Below are positions 18,332-28,242 of a stretch of DNA of 64,000 nt, piece by piece. The stretch covers positions 62,001-126,000 of the forward strand of contig JAUYAO010000041.1 of the NCBI GenBank assembly GCA_030692565.1, given 5' to 3'. The notes under the pieces were generated by a model. It made no database searches. It worked only from the letters and a program-made list of their open reading frames with translations, and was not told the DNA's origin. Position 1 is the stretch's first letter. Each line of letters begins with the position of its first letter. This DNA comes from Nitrospira sp. (GTDB lineage: Bacteria; Nitrospirota; Nitrospiria; Nitrospirales; Nitrospiraceae). Position numbers and translations under genes: made by a program.

Positions 18332-21283
18332 TCAGTCCGTCGCCTCAAATCCCCGGCGCAGCGTATTTTCGCTGATGACTCGCGACGTCATAAACTGCTG
18401 CAGATAGTCGTCGCCTCCGGCCTTTGCACCGACGCCGGAGAGCCGGTGACCGCCGAACGGTTGACGGCCGACCAGCGCCCCCGTGATCGGGCGATTCACG
18501 TACAAGTTCCCGACATCGAATTGCTCGCGAACCAGCGCTAGGTTCGCCGGGCTGCGCGAGTAGATGCCGCCGGTCAGGGCATACGTCGTCGAGTTGGCCA
18601 TCTCCAGCGCGTCCGTCATGCCGGCCGCTTTCATCACCGCCAGCACCGGGCCGAATATTTCCTCCTGCGCCAGCCGATGGTGCGACACCACATCGGCAAA
18701 CACGGTCGGTCCGACGAAATGCCCTGGCCCTTCGGTCGATCGACGAATGAGTAAGCGGCCTTCTTGCCGACCCATCGCGATCAACTCCTCGATTCGTCGC
18801 TTTGCTCGGGCGTCGATCACCGGCCCCACTTGCGTCCCAGGGTCGAGCGGATCACCGATGGCAAGGCTCATCACCGCGTCATGCAATCGCGAGAGAAATT
18901 GGTCATACACACTCTCCAGCACGATCGCTCTCGAACAAGCCGAACATTTCTGCCCGGCATACCCGGTAAAGGACGCGACGACGCCCGCGATCGCTTCATC
19001 GAGATCCGCCGTGTCATCGACAATGATCGCGTTCTTGCCACCCATCTCGGCGATCACACGCTTCACCATAGACTGACCAGGCTGCATGGCCGCTGCGCCG
19101 GCGATCAACTGCAGACCGACGTCCTTTGAGCCGGTGAAGGCAATGGTCGATATCTCCGGATGCGCGGCCAGCGCCCGCCCGATGTCCGGCCCCCCGGGCA
19201 AGCAGGTCAACGCACCGAACGGGACGCCGGCTTCACGCAGAATGTCGGTCAGCAATCGACCCAGCAGGGGCGACCGTTCGGATGGTTTGAATAACACGGT
19301 GTTGCCGGCAACCAACGCCGCGCTCACCATGCCGGCCGGAATCGCGAGGGGGAAATTCCACGGCGCAATCACCGCCGTCACGCCGCGCGGCCCATAGATC
19401 CGATGATTCCGTTCCCCAGGATAATGGCCCAACTGAAGCGGGGAGTCCAACCGGTCCATTTGTCCGGCGTAGAATTCGAGGAAGTCGATGGCCTCTGCCA
19501 CATCCGCATCCGCCTCCCGCCAGGGCTTGCCGACCTCAATAATTTCCCACGCCGACAGCTCAGACCGCCGCTCGCGCATGAGCGCCGCCGCGCGCCGCAT
19601 AGTGGCACTACGATCCGCGGCAGGCCGTCGCCGCCATTCCGCCGCAGAAGACACAGCCAACGCTACCGCCTTCGCCGCGTCGGCATGAGCCGCGCTCTGC
19701 ACGAGCGCGACGACTTCGTCCGGATGAGCAGGGTTGCGCGACTCCATCAGCGTTCCGGTCAATCGCAATTCCCCATGCGGCGACCCCCACTTGTCTCCCG
19801 TCCGCGCACAAACCTTTTTGATCGCCTCTTGCATTGCCGCCCGACTGGCGGCCTTCGAAAAATCCCGATGCGGCTCATTCACAAAATCCTTAGAGCCAGG
19901 AGGAGACGCCGCCACGGGGGAAGGCGAGAGTGCCGGAGGGGCCAAGAGCGTGTTCAATGATTGCGACTCGACATATTCTTTGCGCAGGAAGGATTCGTTC
20001 GACGTGTTCTCCAGCAAACGCCTGACGAGATAGGCCATGCCCGGCAGCAGACGCCCGACCGGCGTGTAGAGCCGCACGCGCCGTCCATGGGCTACCATCG
20101 CATGCTGGAAGGGTTCGGCCATGCCATAGATCATCTGATACTCAAATGCCTCAGGCGGAACAGCCAGCGATTCCGCCACGGCCTCAATCACGGCCAAGGT
20201 CCGAAGATTGTGGGTGCCGAAGGCCGGATGAATCAGATCACGGTGCTGGAGTATCAGAGGAATCAGCGCTTCGTAGTTCGCATCCGTCTCGGCTTTCTGC
20301 TCAAACAACGGCACCGGCCATCCGGCCTGATGATGGCGAACAGTATCAGAATCCCAATAGGCTCCCTTCACCAAACGGATGGTGATCGGCGTGCCACGCC
20401 GTGCTGTCCAGGTGATCAAGTCGTGGATATCGCGTTCTGTTTCCCGATGGTAGGCCTGCATCGCGACCCCGGCATGGAGAAAGGAGCGGTAGTTCTCTTC
20501 TGTAAACAGCCGTCGAAAGATATCCAAGAGCAGGTCTTTGCTGTCGGCCTGCTCCATATCGAAGATCAATCCGCACGATGTCGCTGCCGCCAGATCCACG
20601 ATCGGCCGTAAGCGCGCCCCCACCGCGCGATAGGTTCCGTCGGGATCGATAGGATCGAGGCGCGCAGTGAGCGCAGAGATCTTGAGCGAGAGCTGGATCC
20701 TGGGCAGAGCGCCCAGATGATCCCGCTCCAAACGCGGAGCAGCGGGCCAGCGTTCCGCCTCCGACTGCAATTCTGACAACGCCGCCAGACAGCGATCACG
20801 ATACTGATCGGCTTCGAGGTTGCTGATCGTCGCCTCACCTAACAAGTCCACGGACCAGGCGCGCCCGTCCTTCCACAATCCCGCGAGAACGGGGAGGGCC
20901 TCGGCCAGCGAGCCTCCGGCAATGAACGTCCGGGCCATCTGCTCGACTTGATGACGAATCGATTTTCCGGTGATCGCAGCTCCCCAAGTCGTCGCAGCGA
21001 GGGCCTTCATTCCCCACTGCAATCCGAACACATGACCGTGGCGCACGCCGAAATACTCCTCTGCCAGCTTCACGACCGCCTGATCAGATGCCAGAGCGGG
21101 GAGCACATCGATGAACCGGAATAACTGCACCTTGAAGACCGGATCTTTCATCGCCAGATTGATCACGCGTTGCGACCACCAACGGCCCTCAAAGATCGTC
21201 GGTGCTCGGCCCGCAGATAATGTCGAGAGGTGAGTTCCGATGCGGAGAACGGCGGATGCAAGTGACGATGCGCTCGACGTCAT
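18332..21283 (-). CDS. putA: Bifunctional proline dehydrogenase / L-glutamate gamma-semialdehyde dehydrogenase
   Basis: Oxidises proline to glutamate. The 983-residue protein has an N-terminal FAD-linked proline dehydrogenase barrel (DMEQADSKDL, IRLVKGAYWD, YQMIYGMAEP, RLYTPVGRLLPGMAYLVRR) and a C-terminal aldehyde dehydrogenase (APWNFPLAIPAG, FTGSKDVG, AEMGGKNAII with the catalytic Glu, and GYAGQKCSACSR with the catalytic Cys). It lacks the ribbon-helix-helix DNA-binding domain of enterobacterial PutA. It is transcribed divergently from the desaturase gene. Confidence 0.93.
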   Translation of the reverse strand: MTSSASSLASAVLRIGTHLSTLSAGRAPTIFEGRWWSQRVINLAMKDPVFKVQLFRFIDVLPALASDQAVVKLAEEYFGVRHGHVFGLQWGMKALAATTWGAAITGKSIRHQVEQMARTFIAGGSLAEALPVLAGLWKDGRAWSVDLLGEATISNLEADQYRDRCLAALSELQSEAERWPAAPRLERDHLGALPRIQLSLKISALTARLDPIDPDGTYRAVGARLRPIVDLAAATSCGLIFDMEQADSKDLLLDIFRRLFTEENYRSFLHAGVAMQAYHRETERDIHDLITWTARRGTPITIRLVKGAYWDSDTVRHHQAGWPVPLFEQKAETDANYEALIPLILQHRDLIHPAFGTHNLRTLAVIEAVAESLAVPPEAFEYQMIYGMAEPFQHAMVAHGRRVRLYTPVGRLLPGMAYLVRRLLENTSNESFLRKEYVESQSLNTLLAPPALSPSPVAASPPGSKDFVNEPHRDFSKAASRAAMQEAIKKVCARTGDKWGSPHGELRLTGTLMESRNPAHPDEVVALVQSAAHADAAKAVALAVSSAAEWRRRPAADRSATMRRAAALMRERRSELSAWEIIEVGKPWREADADVAEAIDFLEFYAGQMDRLDSPLQLGHYPGERNHRIYGPRGVTAVIAPWNFPLAIPAGMVSAALVAGNTVLFKPSERSPLLGRLLTDILREAGVPFGALTCLPGGPDIGRALAAHPEISTIAFTGSKDVGLQLIAGAAAMQPGQSMVKRVIAEMGGKNAIIVDDTADLDEAIAGVVASFTGYAGQKCSACSRAIVLESVYDQFLSRLHDAVMSLAIGDPLDPGTQVGPVIDARAKRRIEELIAMGRQEGRLLIRRSTEGPGHFVGPTVFADVVSHHRLAQEEIFGPVLAVMKAAGMTDALEMANSTTYALTGGIYSRSPANLALVREQFDVGNLYVNRPITGALVGRQPFGGHRLSGVGAKAGGDDYLQQFMTSRVISENTLRRGFEATD

Positions 21284-21402
21284 GCGGCCTCCTGAACGAT
21301 GACCACTCTTGACTCAATCAGTATACGCCGATCGCTCACCGGCTGCGTCATCTGGAATGCGATTCCACTGCTCAGACGGCGGCGAGCGGAATGAAGAAAC
21401 AG

Positions 21403-21431
21403 TTGTAAAGCATGCGTCATTTGGCTAACAT
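21403..21431 (+). promoter_or_regulatory. Putative sigma70 promoter of the desaturase gene
   Basis: TTGTAA (21403-21408), 17-base spacer and TAACAT (21426-21431), followed by an AT-rich stretch and then CAGGAGG before the ATG at 21500. Confidence 0.5.
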
Positions 21432-21499
21432 AAATAAATAAGTAACGTTCACCGAAGTCGTGATGGTGGACTGTATGATCCCCAGCTTCAGGAGGATGA

Positions 21500-22363
21500 A
21501 TGACTGCACCCGATCAAGCCGTCTCCACTGATTACACTGATTTTTCGTATATCAATTTTTTATTGTTTTGCGCCGTCGTCGCCGCCACCGTCATTGGGAT
21601 TCCGCTGTACGGGTACTTTGTCGGATTCACCACCTTCGATTGGATCCTTTCCTTTGTCATGTATGTCGTGACCGGCATGGGGATCACCGTCGGCTACCAT
21701 CGCCTGATCTCCCATCAAAGCTTCGAATGTCCTGACTGGGTCAAACGTTGCGCACTGGTTGCCGGGGGATGGGCGCTCCAAAACTCGGCCCTCATCTGGT
21801 GTGCCGACCACATTCGCCATCATGCCCGCACGGATACAGACGAAGACCCCTACAATGCCAGCAGAGGCTTCTGGCACAGCCACTGCGGCTGGCTCTTTTA
21901 CGAAACCCCGCATCGCACCGACAAGTACGAAATCCGGCTTCGCCGAGACCCCGTGATCCTCTGGCAACACCGCTACTATTGGTTGATCGTGGCATCCGGG
22001 TTGGCCATCCCTTTTGCCCTCGGCGTGTGGTGGCATCAAGGCTGGATGGGCGGCATCAGCGCCCTGCTGCTCGGCGGGCTCTTCCGCATGTTCATGGTGC
22101 TCAACTCCACGTTCACGATCAATTCCCTTTGCCACATGATCGGCAGTCAGCCGCACGGGACACAGGACAGCAGCCGCGACAGCTGGCTGATCTCCTTCGT
22201 GAGCTTCGGGGAGGGTTATCACAACTATCATCACACCTATGCGCGCGACTACCGCAACGGACCCAAGTGGTATAACTTTGACCCCTCGAAGTGGATCATC
22301 TACACATTGTCGCTGTTCGGATTGGCGACCAATCTGCGCCGGCCCGATCCCTCGGTGTTCTAG
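21500..22363 (+). CDS. Acyl-CoA / acyl-lipid delta-9 fatty acid desaturase
   Basis: A 287-residue integral-membrane di-iron desaturase. The three histidine boxes are present: HRLISH, HIRHH and HNYHH, in the usual order. Hydrophobic segments lie at about residues 14-38, 45-62, 150-170 and 180-200. It introduces a cis double bond into fatty acyl chains and so adjusts membrane fluidity. It has a good ribbon of GGAGG before the ATG. It stands alone between putA (divergent) and mrp. Confidence 0.92.
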   Translation: MTAPDQAVSTDYTDFSYINFLLFCAVVAATVIGIPLYGYFVGFTTFDWILSFVMYVVTGMGITVGYHRLISHQSFECPDWVKRCALVAGGWALQNSALIWCADHIRHHARTDTDEDPYNASRGFWHSHCGWLFYETPHRTDKYEIRLRRDPVILWQHRYYWLIVASGLAIPFALGVWWHQGWMGGISALLLGGLFRMFMVLNSTFTINSLCHMIGSQPHGTQDSSRDSWLISFVSFGEGYHNYHHTYARDYRNGPKWYNFDPSKWIIYTLSLFGLATNLRRPDPSVF

Positions 22364-22531
22364 CCTCGTCTTCAGCTTCCCCAGTCGGGCCATAGCCGCC
22401 TATGGTCCGACTGGCCCATTTCCTTTCCCCCAGCCCATCGCTTATGATGGCCGTAGCATTGTGCGTCCATGTCTTTCGGCCGCGACCGTAGCCTTGTGAG
22501 CCGAACCATCGATATAGCGGAGGACCGATCC

Positions 22532-23407
22532 ATGGCAGATGAACATTCCCACGAAGCGCAGCAAGCCCCGGCGAAAGAGAATTTTATTCCCGGCGTGAAG
22601 CATGTCATTGCCGTCAGCAGCGGCAAAGGCGGCGTCGGCAAATCGACGGTCGCCTCAAACCTGGCCTGCGCCCTGGCCCTGACCGGGGCAAAGGTCGGTC
22701 TCATGGATGCGGACTTGTACGGCCCCAACATTCCCATGATGATGGGCAGTTCAAAAGGCCCAGAGCAAAAAGACGGCAAGATCGTCCCAGTGGAAAACTA
22801 CGGGGTGAAACTGATCTCCATGGCCTACCTGGTGCCGGAAGAAGCGCCGCTCGTGTGGCGAGGCCCGATGGTCCATCAATACCTGCAGGCGTTTTTCCGC
22901 GACGTGTTGTGGGGCGACCTGGACTACCTCCTGCTCGACCTGCCTCCCGGCACCGGAGATGTCCAACTCTCCATCTCGCAAATGGTGCCCCTGGCCGGCG
23001 CCATTACCGTGACCACGCCCCAGGAAGTGGCACTCTACGATGTCCGGAAGGGCATGGCGATGTTCCAAAAAGTGAACGTCCCGCTGCTCGGCATCGTCGA
23101 AAACATGAGCTCGTTCGTCTGCGGCCATTGCGGCGAACGCACCGACATTTTCTCGCATGGCGGCGGGGAGCGGGCCGCGGAGAAACTGGGCATTCCCTTC
23201 CTCGGGCGCATCCCCATCGATCCGGCGATTCGCGACGGCGGCGATTCCGGCCATCCGATCGTGGTAGGCAATCCCGCCTCTCCCCAGGCGGCCGCCTTTC
23301 GGGACATTGCTCAAAAGATCATTCACGCGTTAGGCGCGACGGAACAGAGCGGCTCGTCGATCGACAGCCTGCTGAAGAAGATCAAGCAGCCATTTACCAA
23401 TAGCTAA
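22532..23407 (+). CDS. mrp: Mrp/NBP35-type iron-sulfur cluster carrier ATPase
   Basis: Scaffold or carrier that delivers Fe-S clusters to apoproteins. The 291-residue protein from ATG 22532 (GCGGAGGA upstream) has the deviant Walker A SSGKGGVGKST, MDADLYGPNIP, LLLDLPPGTGD and the cluster-binding CGHC in FVCGHCGERTDIF. It lacks the N-terminal DUF59 domain of longer Mrp proteins. It is followed by a Rieske protein, two unknown genes and lipA, an Fe-S enzyme, which suggests a shared Fe-S theme. Confidence 0.92.
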   Translation: MADEHSHEAQQAPAKENFIPGVKHVIAVSSGKGGVGKSTVASNLACALALTGAKVGLMDADLYGPNIPMMMGSSKGPEQKDGKIVPVENYGVKLISMAYLVPEEAPLVWRGPMVHQYLQAFFRDVLWGDLDYLLLDLPPGTGDVQLSISQMVPLAGAITVTTPQEVALYDVRKGMAMFQKVNVPLLGIVENMSSFVCGHCGERTDIFSHGGGERAAEKLGIPFLGRIPIDPAIRDGGDSGHPIVVGNPASPQAAAFRDIAQKIIHALGATEQSGSSIDSLLKKIKQPFTNS

Positions 23408-23435
23408 CAGGGCGTCTCACAGCGGAGGAACGGCA

Positions 23436-23741
23436 ATGGGAGATTTCGTACGGGTCGCGGGCACGGCAGATGTAAAACCCGGGCATGCCATCGTCGCGGA
23501 AGTCAACGGCAAAACCCTGGCGGTCTTCAATGTCGACGGCACCTTTCACGCGATCGACAATACCTGCGTGCATCGCGGCGGACCGCTGGGCGAAGGCGAT
23601 CTCCACGGCAATGTCGTCGCGTGCCCCTGGCACGGCTGGCAGTTCGATGTCACGACAGGAGAATGCGTCAAGAACCCCGCGGCCAAAGTCGAAGTGTATC
23701 AAGTCAAAATCGAAGGCGACGACATCAAGATCCTCGCATAA
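23436..23741 (+). CDS. Rieske [2Fe-2S] ferredoxin
   Basis: 101 residues forming a single soluble Rieske domain. The ligand pattern is C-x-H (CVHRGG) and C-x2-H (CPWHGWQFD). It resembles the ferredoxin components of non-haem oxygenases and the small subunit of assimilatory NirD. No oxygenase or nitrite reductase large subunit is adjacent, so its electron partner is unknown. GGAGGAA lies about six bases before the ATG. Confidence 0.9.
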   Translation: MGDFVRVAGTADVKPGHAIVAEVNGKTLAVFNVDGTFHAIDNTCVHRGGPLGEGDLHGNVVACPWHGWQFDVTTGECVKNPAAKVEVYQVKIEGDDIKILA

Positions 23742-23766
23742 TTCGTTCACACAGAAAGAGAGCGCG

Positions 23767-24132
23767 ATGGCCACCACCACAAAAGATCAGACCGAGATCG
23801 CCGCAGCCCTGGTGCGGCTCTATGTGTTCCTGGCTCAATATCTCGACCGCTGCTTCGATGAAGCCGCCCGCAAGAGTTACCCGGACTCGGAGCTGCAGGC
23901 CCACCTGACAGAGACACGCACACAGCTCATGGACATTCTCTCTGTGAATCCCGTCGTGAAGAAGAAACTCGAAGAAGACTGCAACCGGATTCTGGCTCTG
24001 GGCGCGACGTGCTTGACATCCGGCGCAGCAGATCCCAAGACCCGTGAATCGATTCAGGCGGAACGGGCAATCCTCAAGAGCAAAACCCTCGCGCTGAGCG
24101 ACCTCGTCGCCGTGTTTCGCGCATTGGAATAA
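23767..24132 (+). CDS. Conserved helical protein of unknown function
   Basis: A 121-residue, almost entirely alpha-helical protein starting MATTTKDQTEIAAALVRLY; AGAGAGCGCG precedes the start. It has two or three Cys (around residues 36, 78 and 85) and no signal peptide or membrane segment. I do not recognise a family. It lies 25 bases after the Rieske gene and 13 bases before another unknown gene, so it is likely part of the mrp-Rieske-lipA unit. Confidence 0.7.
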   Translation: MATTTKDQTEIAAALVRLYVFLAQYLDRCFDEAARKSYPDSELQAHLTETRTQLMDILSVNPVVKKKLEEDCNRILALGATCLTSGAADPKTRESIQAERAILKSKTLALSDLVAVFRALE

Positions 24133-24145
24133 GGCCCAGCACGCT

Positions 24146-24517
24146 ATGGGAGAGAGCGGCCTCGATAAACATCAGCTCGCCGGGCTGGATTATCGGGAAA
24201 GGGGATTCAACCGCCCCGTTGAATTCGTACGAGCAGGGGAACAGTTTTGCGCCATCTTGCGATATGAAACCATTCGCATCAGTACCGATCCTCACCCCGG
24301 GCAAGATGCGGCGCTCATGGCACTCATTCGGGATCTGCACCTGCAGGGATATCGGCAACTCAGAACCCAGGTCAGCTTTCGCAACGGCATCTACCTCGGC
24401 TCGCAAGAACTGTGGGTCGAATATCCGGACCCCGCGCCGCCTCCAAAGCCGGCAGGCTTGCTGAGCCAGATCCTGGGATTGTTTCGAGCACGCAGACAGG
24501 ACAACACCCTCTCATGA
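24146..24517 (+). CDS. Unknown protein upstream of lipA
   Basis: 123 residues starting MGESGLDKHQLAGLDY; predicted mixed alpha/beta, with a conserved-looking central block (ALIRDLHLQGYRQLRTQ, LGSQELWVEYPDP) and a basic C-terminal tail (GLFRARRQDN). No signal peptide. Family not recognised. Its stop overlaps the lipA ATG (ATGA), implying translational coupling and perhaps a role near lipoate metabolism. Confidence 0.7.
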   Translation: MGESGLDKHQLAGLDYRERGFNRPVEFVRAGEQFCAILRYETIRISTDPHPGQDAALMALIRDLHLQGYRQLRTQVSFRNGIYLGSQELWVEYPDPAPPPKPAGLLSQILGLFRARRQDNTLS

Positions 24518-25407
24518 GCCTCATCTCCATTGAAGCACTCCGCTCTCCCGAACGTCCGCGTTTGCCCGCCTGGTTCAAAATCAACGCACAGACCGGTCCG
24601 GACTATCTCGACATCAAGCAGACGATGGACCGCCTCAAGCTCCACACCATCTGCGAAGAAGCCCGCTGCCCCAATCGGTGGGAATGTTGGAACGCGCGCA
24701 CCGCCACCTTCCTGATTCTGGGTGACATCTGCACGAGGCGCTGCCACTACTGCTCGGTTGAGACGGGGAGACCGCTCGCAGTCGATCACGGCGAACCTCA
24801 GCGGGTCGCTGAAGCCGTTCAGGCGCTCGGCCTCCGCCATGCCGTCATCACCTCGGTGAATCGCGACGAGTTGCCTGACGGTGGCGCAACCATCTTTGCG
24901 GAAACGATCCGCCAGACGAGGGCCCTCAGCCCAGGCTGTACGATTGAAGTCTTGATTCCTGACTTTGAGGGAAATGAGGCCGCGCTCACCACCGTCTGCG
25001 CAGAGAAACCGGAGATCCTGAATCACAACATCGAGACCGTCCGCCGCCTCTTTCCATCGCTCAGGCCGCAAGGCAAATATCAGCGGTCGATTGAATTACT
25101 CGCCCAGGCCAAGCGGCAAGGAATGACGACCAAGTCCGGCTTGATCCTGGGTATGGGAGAGACGCTCGACGAAGCCCGCGACGTGATGCGCGACTTGCGC
25201 GCCGTCAATTGCGACATCATGACGATCGGACAATACCTCCAACCGACAAGAGACCATCTGCCGGTCGCTCGCTATTACGACCCCTCCGACTTCGCACTCT
25301 TGAAAGAGGAGGGGATCGCCATGGGCTTCACGCACATTGAATCAGGACCGCTGGTGAGAAGTTCCTATCATGCGGAACAACAAACCGTTCAGACCACACC
25401 ACCCTAA
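24514..25407 (+). CDS. lipA: Lipoyl synthase
   Basis: Radical SAM enzyme that inserts two sulfurs into protein-bound octanoyl chains. The 297-residue protein has the auxiliary-cluster cysteines CEEARCPNRWEC, the radical-SAM C-x3-C-x2-C motif (CTRRCHYC), VNRDELPDGG, and the C-terminal RSSYHAE with the auxiliary-cluster Ser. ATG overlaps the previous gene. lipB and lplA are not in the window. Confidence 0.95.
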   Translation: MSLISIEALRSPERPRLPAWFKINAQTGPDYLDIKQTMDRLKLHTICEEARCPNRWECWNARTATFLILGDICTRRCHYCSVETGRPLAVDHGEPQRVAEAVQALGLRHAVITSVNRDELPDGGATIFAETIRQTRALSPGCTIEVLIPDFEGNEAALTTVCAEKPEILNHNIETVRRLFPSLRPQGKYQRSIELLAQAKRQGMTTKSGLILGMGETLDEARDVMRDLRAVNCDIMTIGQYLQPTRDHLPVARYYDPSDFALLKEEGIAMGFTHIESGPLVRSSYHAEQQTVQTTPP

Positions 25408-25501
25408 CTTTGCTGTTCTCTCCACCCCATCATCTTCCTTCCTCTCCTCGGTCATTTCCATAGGCATCAAATGAAATCCGCACGACATTCCCCGACGTCA
25501 G

Positions 25502-25519
25502 TGTCTAAAGCATTAGACA
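25502..25519. promoter_or_regulatory. Operator-like dyad upstream of the globin gene
   Basis: TGTCTAA-AGCA-TTAGACA is a perfect 7-bp inverted repeat with a 4-base centre, 152 bases before the globin ATG. An A/T-rich run follows. It resembles a transcription factor site; the factor is unknown. Confidence 0.4.
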
Positions 25520-25671
25520 GATCAGCGACTTAAGTCAAAAAACAATTTTTCCGATAGAGGTTTCAACGGATGGCCGGTCCTGCTTGCGCACTGGGACGTG
25601 CTCCCCCATGCCAAGTCCATCTTAAGTTGAGCACTGCCGGAGACCGAGAGCGTCTCTTGCGAGGAGAAGGC

Positions 25672-26073
25672 ATGTCCTTAGTAGAGGTTAAGGAGAGTTA
25701 CAGCCGTTGTTGCGTGAACCCAAAGTTCTTTGATGTGTTCTACGCCAACTTCCTAGCCAGCCACCCCACGATCGCTCCGATGTTTGCAAAGACCGAAATG
25801 TCCAAACAGAAGTCGCTCCTCAGGCAGGGGATCTCGATGATGTTTATGCATTTAGGCGGCAATGGCGTGGGCACGACCGGCATCGATCGAATCGGGGAAA
25901 GTCACAGCAAGAAGAAGATGAATATCGATCCGAACCTCTATGACTTTTGGATCAACTCTCTCGTGAAAAGTGTGAAGGAGTGCGACGAAAAGATGACTCC
26001 TGCACTCGAAACTGAATGGCGGAAAACGCTCCGAACCGGAGTGGATCGCATTGTGTCATTCTACAATAAATGA
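25672..26073 (+). CDS. Single-domain globin
   Basis: 133 residues from ATG 25672, which has GAGGAGAAGG just upstream; an in-frame start at 25570 is disfavoured. The pattern fits the flavohaemoglobin/sensor-globin family: KFFDVFYANFLASHPTIAPMF (A to CD region with the conserved Phe), and a candidate proximal His in IGESHSKKKMNI, followed by the G and H helices. No reductase domain is attached. Likely haem binding with an oxygen or NO role. It stands alone, with its own upstream dyad. Confidence 0.82.
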   Translation: MSLVEVKESYSRCCVNPKFFDVFYANFLASHPTIAPMFAKTEMSKQKSLLRQGISMMFMHLGGNGVGTTGIDRIGESHSKKKMNIDPNLYDFWINSLVKSVKECDEKMTPALETEWRKTLRTGVDRIVSFYNK

Positions 26074-26145
26074 GCACCATCCCTGAAGCTGGACAGCGCG
26101 CGCGGCAGCCATCACTATTTGATGGCTGCCCTGCTCGATCGATCT

Positions 26146-26361
26146 TCACCCCCGCACAAAATACGGAATGGCCATGAGCGCCACCCCGATTACAACCAGC
26201 GCATAGACATTCGCGATGAAGTAGGGGAAGACACAAAGGGCAACTCCCACGCAGAGAGGGACCACGGCCTTTTGCTTTCTGCCATAGATACAAAAACCGA
26301 CACCGATCGATCCGAAAAGCATCCCCCACATCAACGCAGCCGTACTGCCCAAGTCAAACAT
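26146..26361 (-). CDS. Small integral membrane protein
   Basis: 71 residues with two to three hydrophobic segments (about 5-25, 31-49 and 52-68) separated by YGRKQK. The MFDLGSxAALMWGMLFGSIG start is a pattern seen in small membrane proteins sometimes annotated as amino-acid transport related, but nothing here shows a transport role. It lies 11 bases downstream of the pgm start-proximal neighbour in the reverse reading order, i.e. just beyond the pgm 3' end region on the complementary strand. Confidence 0.65.
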   Translation of the reverse strand: MFDLGSTAALMWGMLFGSIGVGFCIYGRKQKAVVPLCVGVALCVFPYFIANVYALVVIGVALMAIPYFVRG

Positions 26362-26372
26362 GGCTCAGGATC

Positions 26373-28022
26373 TCACTTGGCTGAGGCGAAGGCCTTGGCG
26401 ATCAGCTCCTGAGCCGCACCCTGTATCTGCTTCAAATGTTCCTTACCTCGAAAACTCTCCGCATAGAGCTTGTAGACATCTTCCGTACCGGAGGGGCGGG
26501 CGGCAAACCAGCCTTGCTCGGTCACGACTTTCAATCCGCCGATGGCCGCCCCGTTGCCGGGGGCGGTCGTCATCATGGCGACAATCTTGTCTCCGGCCAG
26601 TTCCGTCGCTTGAACCTGAGCAGGGGAGAGCTTAGACAGAATCGCCTTCTGTTCAGGCGTCGCCGCGGCATCGATTCGTTCATACCGCGGTTCGCCCAAT
26701 TCCTCAGTCAGATCCTGATAGAGTTGCGCCGGATCTTTGCCGGTCTTGGCCATCATCTCAGCCGCCAGCAAATCCATGATGATGCCGTCTTTGTCGGTGG
26801 ACCAGACGGTCCCGTCCCGCCGTAAGAAAGACGCCCCGGCGCTCTCTTCACCGCCGAATCCGAGTGAGCCATCCAGCAATCCACTCACAAACCATTTGAA
26901 GCCGACCGGCACTTCAACAAGTTTCCGCTTGAGTTTGCCGGCGACTCGATCAATGAGACTGCTGCTGACCAACGTCTTGCCGATACCGGCATCAGGCTTC
27001 CAGCCAGGGCGATTGGCAAACAAGTAGGCGATCGATACGGCGAGGTAATGATTCGGATTCATCAAGCCCGCCGTGCGTGTCACGATCCCATGGCGGTCGT
27101 TATCGGCATCGTTGCCGAACGCCACGTCGAAGCGATCTTTCAGCGCGATCAGATTCGCCATGGCATAGGGCGAGGAGCAATCCATCCTGATCTTGCCGTC
27201 CCAGTCCAAGGGCATGAAGCGAAAAGTCGGATCGACGGTGGGGTTCACATTTTCAATGTTCAATCCGTAGCGCTCAGCGATTGGCTGCCAATAGGCCACA
27301 CCGGAGCCGCCCAGCGGGTCGATGCCAAGTTTCAGCTTGGCCGACTTGATCACGTCGAGGTCGATGACATTATCCAAATCCTTCACGTAGGCGTTGAGGT
27401 AATCATGTCGGTGAGTTGTAGGAGCTTTTCGAGCCTGTTCATAGGACAGACGCTTCACCCCTTGGAGTCTGCCTGCAAGAAGGGCATTGGCTCGATCTTC
27501 GATCCATTTGGTGACCTGCGTATCGGCCGGTCCGCCATGCGGCGGGTTGTACTTGATACCACCATCTTCAGGCGGATTGTGCGACGGGGTAATGACAATG
27601 CCGTCGGCCAGACCGGATGTGCGGCCGCGGTTATAGGTCAGGATCGCATGAGAAATGACCGGGGTCGGTGTAAAGCCGCCATCCTGATCGATCATCACCG
27701 TGACACCATTGGCCGCAAGCACTTCAAGCGCCGAGATACAGGCAGGCTCTGACAACGCATGGGTATCTTTGCCGAGGTACAGCGGTCCGGTCGTCTGCTG
27801 TGCGGCACGGTATTCGCTGACTGCCTGGGTGACGGCGAGAATATGCTGCTCGTTGAAGCTTCGCTTGAGGGATGACCCACGGTGGCCGGACGTCCCAAAT
27901 GTCACACGCTGGTCACGAACCGAGACGTCGGGCGTATCTGACAAATAGGCAGAGAGCAGCCGATGGACATCGACAAGAATGGACTGTGGAGCCGGCTGAC
28001 CGGCCAAGGGATGAATCGGCAT
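26373..28022 (-). CDS. pgm: Phosphoglucomutase (alpha-D-glucose phosphate-specific)
   Basis: Interconverts glucose 1-phosphate and glucose 6-phosphate, linking glycogen and sugar-nucleotide synthesis to glycolysis. The 549-residue protein shows [10 protein letters not shown], the phosphoserine loop [12 protein letters not shown] (Ser147), the Mg-binding DADNDRHG, sugar-binding [10 protein letters not shown] and the C-terminal phosphate loop [10 protein letters not shown]. Length is that of the E. coli Pgm type. GCGCGAGG precedes the ATG. Confidence 0.95.
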   Translation of the reverse strand: MPIHPLAGQPAPQSILVDVHRLLSAYLSDTPDVSVRDQRVTFGTSGHRGSSLKRSFNEQHILAVTQAVSEYRAAQQTTGPLYLGKDTHALSEPACISALEVLAANGVTVMIDQDGGFTPTPVISHAILTYNRGRTSGLADGIVITPSHNPPEDGGIKYNPPHGGPADTQVTKWIEDRANALLAGRLQGVKRLSYEQARKAPTTHRHDYLNAYVKDLDNVIDLDVIKSAKLKLGIDPLGGSGVAYWQPIAERYGLNIENVNPTVDPTFRFMPLDWDGKIRMDCSSPYAMANLIALKDRFDVAFGNDADNDRHGIVTRTAGLMNPNHYLAVSIAYLFANRPGWKPDAGIGKTLVSSSLIDRVAGKLKRKLVEVPVGFKWFVSGLLDGSLGFGGEESAGASFLRRDGTVWSTDKDGIIMDLLAAEMMAKTGKDPAQLYQDLTEELGEPRYERIDAAATPEQKAILSKLSPAQVQATELAGDKIVAMMTTAPGNGAAIGGLKVVTEQGWFAARPSGTEDVYKLYAESFRGKEHLKQIQGAAQELIAKAFASAK

Positions 28023-28242
28023 AGAAAGCCTCGCGCGAAGTCATTGTCTGAGTTACTACAGACTGTTGCATGTACGCTTTGAGCGAGACACTGTCAATCT
28101 GTGAGAGAATACCGGATGGCCAATGGGGTAAGGCTCTCTTGATCAACAGCTGAAGAGAAGAGTAAAGATATGAGTAATAAATCCCATTCGATTAAGCAGT
28201 TTACATAATACCTCTTATCGGACACTACTATTCAGAAGACTT

